64,000 nucleotides of DNA, taken from NCBI RefSeq assembly GCF_001548675.1, contig NZ_CP010834.1, positions 1,027,501 to 1,091,500 of the forward strand, written 5' to 3'. Positions within the stretch are counted from its first letter, which is position 1. Each line of letters begins with the position of its first letter. Below the pieces are notes generated by a model, which saw only the letters and a list, made by a program, of their open reading frames with translations, searched no databases and had not been told where the DNA came from. Below are positions 35,976 to 43,226 of the stretch, in pieces. Origin of the DNA: Methanobrevibacter sp. YE315. Lineage in GTDB: Archaea > Methanobacteriota > Methanobacteria > Methanobacteriales > Methanobacteriaceae. Position numbers and translations under genes: made by a program.

Positions 35976-36395
35976 GTGGTTTTAGTGGATTTTGTTAAAA
36001 AAGGAGTAGTGAGTGCAAAATATTTAGCTGATGGTTGTGAATTCAAAAAGCAAAATGAGGATTACAAGTTAGTTTCCACTCAAAACCCTAAATTTCAGCC
36101 GTTTGTAGGCAAGGTCTTTTCGCAATCAGTATGGGACTTAATATCACAGTCAGACATCACATCCGGGGAAAAATGGAATAAAATGTCCGTACTTCTGATT
36201 GACCATTTTAAGTCAGGTCAGACAATTTTCAGCGCAAGCACAAATCTCCTGCTTAAAAAGGACGAAAGGATAATATATCTCAGTCCAGGCAATATCATTT
36301 TAAAGGAGCCGAAAACAATCAGGGTTACAAATTCCTCTCATGCAGGCACTGCCGAGTACTTGGACTGTGATAATTCACTATTTAAACTGAAATAA
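35976..36395 (+). CDS. Hypothetical 139-aa protein
   Basis: The start is GTG at 35976, or GTG at 35985 three codons later; TATATAAT lies 15-20 bp upstream, so the transcript may be leaderless. The protein mixes predicted strands and helices (VSAKYLADGCEFKKQNEDYK, KMSVLLIDHFKSGQTIFSAS, ERIIYLSPGNIILKEPKTIR) without signal or membrane segment. I recognise no family. It stands alone between divergent or convergent neighbours. Confidence 0.5.
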   Translation: MVLVDFVKKGVVSAKYLADGCEFKKQNEDYKLVSTQNPKFQPFVGKVFSQSVWDLISQSDITSGEKWNKMSVLLIDHFKSGQTIFSASTNLLLKKDERIIYLSPGNIILKEPKTIRVTNSSHAGTAEYLDCDNSLFKLK

Positions 36396-36655
36396 CATTA
36401 ACACTCACCATCAGCTATTGAAAAACCACATCCAGAAACCATTGCAATACTCCACTTCAAAAACTAAAACCAAAAGCAAAACGCCAACCGTTAATGTCAA
36501 AACCATTCCATTAAATTAAAAGTAAAAAAATTAGGATTAAATATATTGGGTGTAATATTCATTATTCTATAGGCAACACAAGTAGGACTTTTCAAAGTTT
36601 GAGAATTTTGTAAACACAGTCTTTCTAATAAGGTTATATTAACAATAGGAGAAAA

Positions 36656-37240
36656 TTAGAATAAATTATGTAAATCTATTGTATCTTCTACTTCAACATT
36701 ATTATTCATTTTCTCAGCGGAATTATATCCGTCATACATTGCATAACCCCAAGCAATGAGATATATTAAATAACCAATAGCTATTGACATTAAAAAGCCA
36801 CCAATTATTGCTAAAACGAATAATATTATTCCTTTTTTCATTAACCCCAAGTAAGCTTGTCCTAATCCTGGGAGTAAAAATGATAATATTGCTGCAAGTA
36901 GGGGATTTTTATTTGATTTAACAATACTTTGAGTTTGACCATAGTTTGGTTTTTCTGTTGGTGATATTCCGCAGTTTGGACAATATTTCGCATCACTGCT
37001 CAATTCGGTGCCACAATTAGAACAGAATGTAGTTTTGTTAATGTCATCCTGGTCTGGGATTATTTTAGTGCCGCAGTTTTCACAGAATTTCATTCCTGTG
37101 CCTACTTCATGACCACAATTAGGGCATGTGTTTTGAGAATTTTTATTGTTTGTTTCATCTGGATTGATTTCAGATCCGCAATTATTACAGAATTTAGCAT
37201 TATCTATTACTTCACTGCCGCAGTTTGGACATGTTTTCAT
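36656..37240 (-). CDS. Membrane protein with three N-terminal zinc ribbons
   Basis: The product has 194 aa from the ATG preceded by GGAGG at the right distance (start 37240); an ATG five codons upstream lacks such a site. Three CPNCG/CxxCG double-knuckle zinc ribbons are present (CPNCGSEVID..CNNCG, CPNCGHEVGT..CENCG, CSNCGTELSS..CPNCG). A C-terminal domain follows with LLAAILSFLLPGLGQAYLGLMKKGIILFVLAIIGGF and another membrane helix, a TM2-like small membrane module. Paralogous to the next gene on the same strand. Role unknown. Confidence 0.75.
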   Translation of the reverse strand: MKTCPNCGSEVIDNAKFCNNCGSEINPDETNNKNSQNTCPNCGHEVGTGMKFCENCGTKIIPDQDDINKTTFCSNCGTELSSDAKYCPNCGISPTEKPNYGQTQSIVKSNKNPLLAAILSFLLPGLGQAYLGLMKKGIILFVLAIIGGFLMSIAIGYLIYLIAWGYAMYDGYNSAEKMNNNVEVEDTIDLHNLF

Positions 37241-37324
37241 GATTCTTTCCTCCATTTAATAATAATGGGAAAATATAGTTATGCATATTTTAAATTATAA
37301 TTGTAATTTTCAACCACGCATTGG

Positions 37325-37987
37325 TTAAAATCCTAAAAGTTTGTCTTCAGTAGGTTCTCCTCTATCAATGGCTTTGGCAGACATGAATGCATCATAAATT
37401 GCATATACCCATATTATAAGCATGAAAATAAATCCGATTCCTATAAAAATAAGTATTAGAGAAATTACATTAGCTATGATAAGAATTATCCCTTTATGAT
37501 TTTGATTATTGTAAAGCTGACCTAATCCTGGAAAAATAAATGATAGCGCAGCTGCAAGGATAGGTACTTTTTGGATAATGTTATATCCGCAGTTTGGACA
37601 AATTTTAGCTGCTGAGTTGATTACAGTTCCACAGTTAACACATCTTTTGACTCTTACATTAATTTTGGTTCCACAGTGGCTGCAGAAATTTTCATTTTCA
37701 ACTTTTTCCCCGCACATAGGACATATTTTTGCTTTATCCTTGTTATTAGCATTCCCGGTTGTTCTACTGCCAGTATTAATGTCTTCATTGATAAATGCTT
37801 CTGAATACTCCTTTTCTTCTTTAATGAAATCATCGAAAGGTGATTTTTCGTTTGCACTGTAATTATTTTCATCTGTAATGTTTATATTTTCGTTAGTTTC
37901 ACTAGAAAGTAAAGCTCCACAGTTTTTACAGAACTTAAATTTTTCATCCTGTTCTGTTCCGCAACGTGGACATATTTTATTTGCCAT
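37325..37987 (-). CDS. Membrane protein with zinc ribbons (paralogue)
   Basis: The 220-aa protein has a zinc ribbon at the N-terminus (CPRCGTEQ..CKNCG), an acidic linker (about 27-85), two more ribbons (CPMCGEKVEN..CSHCG, CVNCGTVINS..CPNCG), then the same membrane module as its neighbour: ILAAALSFIFPGLGQLYNNQNHKGIILIIANVISL. It lies 84 bp upstream of its paralogue on the same strand, consistent with tandem duplication. It is divergent from the Ycf46-like cluster, whose last gene also carries zinc ribbons. Confidence 0.75.
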   Translation of the reverse strand: MANKICPRCGTEQDEKFKFCKNCGALLSSETNENINITDENNYSANEKSPFDDFIKEEKEYSEAFINEDINTGSRTTGNANNKDKAKICPMCGEKVENENFCSHCGTKINVRVKRCVNCGTVINSAAKICPNCGYNIIQKVPILAAALSFIFPGLGQLYNNQNHKGIILIIANVISLILIFIGIGFIFMLIIWVYAIYDAFMSAKAIDRGEPTEDKLLGF

Positions 37988-38329
37988 TTAATCAATTCCT
38001 AATTTTAATAGAGAAAATTATAGGTTATAATTTAAAAATGATGTACATGTAAAGTATTCACAATACTGATATTTACCATTTTGTAAATAGTTCTAACAAG
38101 AATATATTAGTAGTTATTATTATGTTTCTATATCATATAAAAGTATCTAATATATGTTTATCATGGTATTAACCGAAACGATGATACATTTTTATTCATG
38201 CCAGAATTAACGCAAAAATATGCGTTTAATGGGTAAAATCTTTAGTAATATCCATTTATTGAGTTTAGAATAAATATATTAATTAATAATTATAAAAAGT
38301 AATAATAATAAAAATTAAAGGGCGATAAC
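37988..38329. promoter_or_regulatory. 342-bp divergent promoter region with palindromes
   Basis: No ORF is supported. Two adjacent dyads are seen: AGTATT-CAC-AATACT (38053-38067) and TATTTAC-CATTTT-GTAAATA (38070-38089). A TATA-like AATTATAAAAAG lies near 38286-38298, about 35 bp before the ATPase gene. The core ATTTAC-N6-GTAAAT recurs after the cluster at 42246-42263. Confidence 0.45.
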
Positions 38330-39937
38330 GTGGATTTTCAAATAGAATTATCTAATTTGTTAAGAGCAAGGTTTCCATACCTTTATATTTCAACTTATGA
38401 GGAAGATCGTGTTTTGGAAGATATAGAAAGCATAGTCAGTGATATTAATTTAATTAAAACTAGTCGTGAAGTTTTCACTTGGAAAATAACCGAAGGCATT
38501 TGCAATATTGAAAATAACAAAGTCATTGATAATACTTCCAATCCAATAAATGCATTAGATTTTATTAAGACATATTCTAACCCATCCGTTTTTATTTTTA
38601 TGGATTTTCATATTTATTTTAAAGATTCTCATAATCAAAATAATGCTCCAATCATAAGAAAACTCAGAGATTTAGCTAATGACCTGGAAGAAGGCCAGAT
38701 AGCTAAAAATATAATATTTCTATCTCCAACACTTGTCTTACCTACAGAACTGGAAAAATTAATCACAGTGGTTGATTATGATCTGCCGACATATGAAGAA
38801 ATAGAAGAAGTTTTGGATAGTATGCTGGAACTTAATACAAGTTCAGGAATTTCCTTAGATTTGGTTGGCGATGATAAGGAGAAAATGGTTAAGGCAGCTA
38901 TGGGGTTAACTTTACAGGAAGCTGAAAATGCATTTGCATTAGCTATTGTCAATAACAATTCTTTAACTGCAGATGATATTCCTATAGTGCTGTCTGAGAA
39001 AAAACAGCTAATCCAAAAAGGAGGATTGCTTGAATTTATTGATGATGTAGTGAGTATCGATAAAGTTGGAGGACTTGAAAACGTTAAAAATTGGCTTGCC
39101 AAGCGTGACGGCTCTTGGTTGGATTCAGCTAAAGAATATAATCTCCCTGCACCTAAAGGAGTTTTACTAACTGGTGTTCCCGGTTGTGGAAAAAGTTTAA
39201 TAGCCAAATCAATCAGTTCAATGTGGGGTCTTCCGTTAATCAGAATGGATATTTCCCGAATGTTTAATGGAATTGTCGGAAGCAGTGAGCAGAATATGAG
39301 AATGGCAATTCAAACAGCAGAATCCGTTGCTCCTTCAATACTTTGGATTGATGAGATAGAAAAAGGATTCAGCGGAGTCAGTGCAGGCAATGACGGCGGA
39401 GTTTCAAGTCATATTTTCGGAATATTCTTATCTTGGATGCAGGAGAGGAAAAAACCTGTATTCATTGTAGCTACTGCAAACAATATAAATGTTTTGCCTC
39501 CTGAATTCTTAAGGAAAGGACGTTTCGATGAAATTTTCTTTGTTGATTTACCAACATTTAAAGAACGTAAAAAGATTTTTGAAGTTCACTTAAATAGCCG
39601 TTTAACTTCAGATAAGGTTAAAGGTGACTTAGTTATTGATGATAATTTATTATCCCATTTGGCAGAAATTAGTGATGGATTCAGCGGTTCTGAGATAGAA
39701 CAAGCTGTAATTTCTGCTTTGTTTGAAAGTTTCTATGAAAATAGGGCGGTTACTGTAGCTGACTTTGACTATGCCATAAAAAATACTGTACCGCTGTCAG
39801 TTACTCAGGAAGAGCAAATACTTGCCTTAAGGGAATGGTCTAAGATGAGAGCGGTTACTGCCACTATACAGGAAGATAGGGATTCTCATTCTGCTGGTGA
39901 TGAGACATCTTCCGGAGGAAGACTTTTAGATTTCTAA
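38330..39937 (+). CDS. Ycf46-like AAA+ ATPase
   Basis: The 535-aa protein begins with LLRARFPYLYISTYEEDRVL, the usual Ycf46 opening. An N-terminal degenerate ATPase-like region (20-230) precedes the active AAA module: Walker A GVPGCGKS (about 282-289), Walker B ILWIDEIEKG (about 337-346), ATANNINVLPPEFLRKGRFDEIFFVDLP with sensor and Arg-finger residues, and a C-terminal lid (DGFSGSEIEQAVISALFE). Ycf46 proteins in cyanobacteria and plastids sit beside Ycf35 and DUF2997 proteins, as here. The tail ends GRLLDF. The start is GTG at 38330 after GGGCGATAAC. It heads a five-gene rightward cluster and probably remodels a client protein by ATP hydrolysis. Confidence 0.87.
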   Translation: MDFQIELSNLLRARFPYLYISTYEEDRVLEDIESIVSDINLIKTSREVFTWKITEGICNIENNKVIDNTSNPINALDFIKTYSNPSVFIFMDFHIYFKDSHNQNNAPIIRKLRDLANDLEEGQIAKNIIFLSPTLVLPTELEKLITVVDYDLPTYEEIEEVLDSMLELNTSSGISLDLVGDDKEKMVKAAMGLTLQEAENAFALAIVNNNSLTADDIPIVLSEKKQLIQKGGLLEFIDDVVSIDKVGGLENVKNWLAKRDGSWLDSAKEYNLPAPKGVLLTGVPGCGKSLIAKSISSMWGLPLIRMDISRMFNGIVGSSEQNMRMAIQTAESVAPSILWIDEIEKGFSGVSAGNDGGVSSHIFGIFLSWMQERKKPVFIVATANNINVLPPEFLRKGRFDEIFFVDLPTFKERKKIFEVHLNSRLTSDKVKGDLVIDDNLLSHLAEISDGFSGSEIEQAVISALFESFYENRAVTVADFDYAIKNTVPLSVTQEEQILALREWSKMRAVTATIQEDRDSHSAGDETSSGGRLLDF

Positions 39938-39956
39938 TTTGAATGGAGGGGTTATT

Positions 39957-40442
39957 GTGAGTTTGATTATAACATTGGTGGCTCTACCATTAGTTCCAGT
40001 ATACGTGGGTGCTGATTTATTTGCTAGGCATGTTCTGAATGATGATTCATTACATGTGTATGATGAATTAGTTATTCCAACAGGAATGAAAAATAAAGAA
40101 TTATTGGATGAAGCAATTAAAAAATATGAAAAAACATTGCCTGATAATGAAAAAAACTTATTTAACAATGTAATGCTTCCGGGTAAAGGTCAAATGAATG
40201 AGAAAATAAAATTCCGTTTTAATAAGGAGGAAAATTGTTTTGAAGCCGTTGCATGTAGAGTTACTGGAAGTAAGAGATCTATAGAACATGTTGAAAATAT
40301 ATTTAATATATATACTGGTCTTGTTCAGCAAAAGGTATATGAAAGAGTAAAGACTAAATTGGAAGAAACAAACGAAATGACTTTGGATAATGAAGAAGTT
40401 CTGGAAGATGAATCCATTGTTTTGACCGTAGGCGTAAATTAG
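39957..40442 (+). CDS. Ycf35/DUF1257-like protein with N-terminal hydrophobic segment
   Basis: The product has 161 aa from GTG 39957, chosen because GGAGG stands just before it. Residues 1-22 (MSLIITLVALPLVPVYVGAD) are hydrophobic. The C-terminal two thirds follow the DUF1257 pattern: KIKFRFNKEENCFEAVACRV, then IEHVENIFNIYTGLVQQKVY and ..ETNEMTLDNEEVLEDESIVLTVGV, comparable to Ycf35 IERFL..I...YA..........DGSIRLVV. The assignment rests partly on position between a Ycf46-like ATPase and a DUF2997 protein. It may be the client or adaptor of the ATPase. Confidence 0.6.
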   Translation: MSLIITLVALPLVPVYVGADLFARHVLNDDSLHVYDELVIPTGMKNKELLDEAIKKYEKTLPDNEKNLFNNVMLPGKGQMNEKIKFRFNKEENCFEAVACRVTGSKRSIEHVENIFNIYTGLVQQKVYERVKTKLEETNEMTLDNEEVLEDESIVLTVGVN

Positions 40443-40450
40443 GTGGAAGT

Positions 40451-40681
40451 ATGGCTAAACAATATAAAATAAAGATTTCTCCTGATGGAAAAATAACTGC
40501 TGAATCTATAGGATTTAAAGGAAAAGAATGTATGAAACATCTTGAGACCTTAGAAGATTTATTGGGCGCAACCATTATCGATTCAGAGTTTTTGGACGAT
40601 TATTTTGTAACAGAAACTTTGGAAACTGAAGAAACTTCGAGTGAAGAAGAAACTGAAAACGTTTATTTGAATAATGGCTGA
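40451..40681 (+). CDS. DUF2997-family protein
   Basis: Residues 1-45 (KIKISPDGKITAESIGFKGKECMKHLETLEDLLGA) match the DUF2997 pattern of a short beta hairpin, a conserved GxKGxxC with Cys, and a helix ending in LG. The tail is acidic and probably disordered (TLETEETSSEEETENVY). The family is small, of unknown function, and typically encoded beside Ycf35 and Ycf46. It starts eight bases after the previous stop with a GGTGGAAG site, so the genes are co-translated. Confidence 0.7.
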   Translation: MAKQYKIKISPDGKITAESIGFKGKECMKHLETLEDLLGATIIDSEFLDDYFVTETLETEETSSEEETENVYLNNG

Positions 40682-40707
40682 ATCATTTCAAAATCAAGTG
40701 TTAAATT

Positions 40708-41286
40708 ATGATTAATGTATATGAGTTCATTGAAAATACAAGAGTTGAAGGTCCTGGCTTAAGATATTGCATTTACCTTCAAGGATGTTCAATCAGATGC
40801 AGGGGGTGCAATGTTCCTGAAACCTGGAACTCAAATAATCAATTGTACACTGTTGAAGAGATATCATCTAAAGTTTTATCAAATCTAAAAATTGAAGGTG
40901 TGACATTTTCCGGTGGCGAACCATTTGATCAGGCAAAGGAACTAAGCGCCTTGGCGGCTATTCTTAAAGGCCATGGTTTGTCGATTACAGTATTTACTGG
41001 ATACACTTTAGATTACTTAAAAAACTCAAATAATCAGGATTATCTTAATCTGTTAAATCATGTTGATTTGCTGATAGACGGTCCTTTTGATTTGTCTAAA
41101 AAAACTTTAAAAAAACCATTGGTTGGTTCTTCAAACCAAGATTATCATTTCTTAACGGACAGATATTCTATAGATGATATAAATAAAGAAAATAAATTGG
41201 AATTTCATCTAAAAAATGATGGGAAAGTAATGGTTTTGGGAATTTATGATAAGGAAAAACTGGATTTGTTACTTGATGACATATGA
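40708..41286 (+). CDS. Radical-SAM 4Fe-4S activase-like protein (NrdG/PflA-type)
   Basis: The 192-aa protein has the cluster motif CSIRCRGC (Cys-x3-Cys-x2-Cys) in YLQGCSIRCRGCNVPETWN, followed by VTFSGGEPFDQAKELSAL, the SAM-contacting GGE region. Its size matches glycyl-radical activases such as NrdG. Such enzymes cleave S-adenosylmethionine to make a 5'-deoxyadenosyl radical. No glycyl-radical enzyme is visible in the window. Its place inside the Ycf46/DUF1257/DUF2997 cluster suggests it acts on, or is handled by, those proteins. It follows the DUF2997 gene by 26 bp. Confidence 0.85.
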   Translation: MINVYEFIENTRVEGPGLRYCIYLQGCSIRCRGCNVPETWNSNNQLYTVEEISSKVLSNLKIEGVTFSGGEPFDQAKELSALAAILKGHGLSITVFTGYTLDYLKNSNNQDYLNLLNHVDLLIDGPFDLSKKTLKKPLVGSSNQDYHFLTDRYSIDDINKENKLEFHLKNDGKVMVLGIYDKEKLDLLLDDI

Positions 41287-41327
41287 TGATAATGTGAATT
41301 GTTAAAATTATTCGTGAGGATTATAGT

Positions 41328-42218
41328 ATGAGCACTGTAAACATTAATAAAGATTCTGAGGAAATGATATCTCAATTGCCGGGCTTTGATTTAGATATGG
41401 CTAGAAAAGTAGTTGAAGCCAGAGAGAAAGGTATCGTTTTTTCATCAATTGACGAGTTAGCTACTTTTTTACAATTAAAACCTCATATTATTCATAAATT
41501 GGAAGGTTTAGTCTCCTTTGAGCATGAAAATGTCATTAATTCTCCAAATATTAATAATGTAAAAAAAAGATCTCATAAAGCTCGTGTATTGGATTTTAAT
41601 GTAAATTCTAATAATGAACAATCAAATGAAAATACAGATAATTTAGAATCTGCTGAGAATCAGGATAATGTACAGTCAGATGTTAATGGGGATACTTTTG
41701 AATCTGCTGAGAATCAGGATAATGTACAGTCAAATGAAAACACAGTTATTATGACCTCAAATAGCAGTATTAATATTGTGCAGTCAACAAATGGAAATAC
41801 GGAGATTATAAGGTCTAATGGAATTCATACGTTTAGAATCTGTCCAAACTGTAAAGAAGAAAATGAGTTAGGAAATAAATTTTGCATATCCTGCGGTGCT
41901 AACTTACAGAATGTAAATTTAAATGAAAATCATAAATTTAAAATCTGTCCAAACTGTAAAGAAGAAAATGAGTTAGGAAATAAATTTTGCATATCCTGCG
42001 GTGCTAACTTGCAGAATGTAGGTTTAAATGAAAATCATAAATTTAAAATCTGTCCAAACTGTAAAGAAGAAAATGAGTTGGATCATAAATTTTGCGTATA
42101 TTGTGGAGTTAAATTCACTGAATCAAACTCAAATGGAAATGTTAATGATTTAAATAAACCAGATTCATCTGCATCTGGTATAAATAATAATCATAAATCA
42201 CGTAAACTTGATTTTTAA
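41328..42218 (+). CDS. Helix-hairpin-helix protein with three tandem zinc ribbons
   Basis: Residues 1-65 (NINKDSEEMISQLPGFDLDMARKVVEAREKGIVFSSIDELATFLQLKPHIIHKLEGLVSF) are a ComEA-type helix-hairpin-helix, often DNA-binding. A disordered Asn/Glu-rich linker holds two 18-residue repeats. Three 35-residue zinc-ribbon repeats follow (ICPNCKEENELGNKFCISCGANLQN). The extreme C-terminus is SRKLDF, and ARVLDF occurs inside the linker, both like the tail GRLLDF of the Ycf46-like ATPase. GTGAGGATT precedes the ATG. It is the last gene of the cluster and may bridge nucleic acid and the ATPase complex. Confidence 0.8.
   Translation: MSTVNINKDSEEMISQLPGFDLDMARKVVEAREKGIVFSSIDELATFLQLKPHIIHKLEGLVSFEHENVINSPNINNVKKRSHKARVLDFNVNSNNEQSNENTDNLESAENQDNVQSDVNGDTFESAENQDNVQSNENTVIMTSNSSINIVQSTNGNTEIIRSNGIHTFRICPNCKEENELGNKFCISCGANLQNVNLNENHKFKICPNCKEENELGNKFCISCGANLQNVGLNENHKFKICPNCKEENELDHKFCVYCGVKFTESNSNGNVNDLNKPDSSASGINNNHKSRKLDF
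41835..42125 (+). repeat. Three 105-bp zinc-ribbon-coding tandem repeats
   Basis: Units begin at about 41835, 41940 and 42045, a spacing of exactly 105 bp. The first two are almost identical at DNA level; the third diverges in its second half. A 54-bp pair starting at 41646 and 41700 lies just upstream in the same gene. Confidence 0.85.
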
Positions 42219-42245
42219 TTTGAAATACTTATTCTATTTAATAAA

Positions 42246-42263
42246 ATTTACATTGTTGTAAAT
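42246..42263 (+). promoter_or_regulatory. ATTTAC-N6-GTAAAT palindrome after the Ycf46-like cluster
   Basis: The inverted repeat ATTTAC-ATTGTT-GTAAAT lies 28 bp after the stop of the zinc-ribbon gene and is followed by ATTTTATTAT. It may be a weak terminator or a protein-binding site; the same core is found at 38071-38088. Confidence 0.35.
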
Positions 42264-42363
42264 ATTTTATTATATGGCCAAATGATAAAAATAATAAAAG
42301 GTTATATTAATTATTATATACAGGTTGTAATAGCTGGCCAATATAAATAATACCTCATCCTAC

Positions 42364-42531
42364 ATGGATGAAGCTAAAAAGCAGATTATCAAAAAGTCCA
42401 ATTATACCTATAGCGATGCTCTTGAAGTTTCAGCTTATCTTATTGAAGTTGGTAAGTTCGAAAGATTCTACAAGGAAATGCAAATCCACGATTTTCAAAA
42501 GGAACTTGATGAAATGGATGACGATGAATAA
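42364..42531 (+). CDS. 55-aa small acidic helical protein
   Basis: The ORF starts at the ATG at 42364 and reads MDEAKKQIIKKSNYTYSDAL, then EVSAYLIEVGKFERFYKEMQ, to KELDEMDDDE. It is strongly helical with an acidic tail. Upstream codons without a stop (from about 42337, ANINNTSSY) suggest the real start could be a non-ATG codon earlier. A TATA-like TTATATAC is near 42316-42323. No family is assigned; codon pattern and composition look like real coding sequence. Confidence 0.5.
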   Translation: MDEAKKQIIKKSNYTYSDALEVSAYLIEVGKFERFYKEMQIHDFQKELDEMDDDE

Positions 42532-42910
42532 CTTCAAAAAATATATCTCTCGTATATAACTCTTCAAAAAAACTATTTGATTGTAAATTGGATTAATAAA
42601 ATTCATTATTTCTTTTATATTTTTTATATAATTTGATAATATTTCATAATCATATATTATGTTATTAGAAAAATCAAACCTGTAAAATTTTACATACTCT
42701 TTTTTTTACATTAATGTTACCTTTTTCCTTTCTAAATTCACATTTGAAAAGGTTTTCATATAGCTATCGGTATTTTAAATACTCTTTTATTTTAAAAAAC
42801 ATAGCCTTAATGAAAAATCCACATCATTTAAATCAATCAAATTTATTATAATAAAAAGTAAATATTGTTAAATAGATAAAATATTGTGTAAAAATTAAAA
42901 GGTCACTTTT
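42532..42910. other. 379-bp AT-rich intergenic region
   Basis: No ORF or RNA gene is supported. A 12-bp perfect palindrome (GTAAAATTTTAC) occurs near 42681-42692, followed by a T-run that may end the transcript of the small protein upstream. It marks the border to the defence-rich part of the window. Confidence 0.5.
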
Positions 42911-43225
42911 ATGGAAGAATTATATAATGAAATAATTAAATTTCAAAAAGAAAGAGATTGGAAAAAATTCCACACTCCAGAAAACCTAGCCAAATCAATC
43001 TCAATTGAAGCAGCTGAACTTCTAGAACATTTCCAGTGGGGAAAAGAATATGAAATTAGTGAAGTTTCAGAAGAACTTGCAGATGTTTTGATTTATTGTA
43101 TATATATGGCAGATAGCTTAGATTTGGATATTAAAGAAATCATTCTAAATAAAATGGAGAAAAATGCCATAAAGTATCCTGTTGATAAGTCAAAAGGCAA
43201 TGCAACAAAGTATACGGAGTTTTAA
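42911..43225 (+). CDS. MazG-like nucleotide pyrophosphohydrolase
   Basis: The 104-aa all-helical protein has the MazG/iMazG signature: KFHTPENLAKSISIEAAELLEHFQW (EExxE-type metal motif) and ELADVLIYCIYMADSLDLDI (ExxD motif), so both Mg-binding halves are present. It should hydrolyse NTPs or dNTPs to monophosphates. One base separates its stop from the next ATG, so it is co-translated with the DUF2075 nuclease-helicase. Such enzymes pair with defence genes, where they may deplete or sanitise nucleotides. Confidence 0.85.
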   Translation: MEELYNEIIKFQKERDWKKFHTPENLAKSISIEAAELLEHFQWGKEYEISEVSEELADVLIYCIYMADSLDLDIKEIILNKMEKNAIKYPVDKSKGNATKYTEF

Positions 43226-43226
43226 C

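Noticed and set aside
36411-36506. 31-aa hydrophobic ORF on the minus strand
   Set aside because: It looks like a small membrane peptide (MVLTLTVGVLLLVLVFEVEY...), but there is no convincing ribosome-binding site or promoter and the length is within chance.
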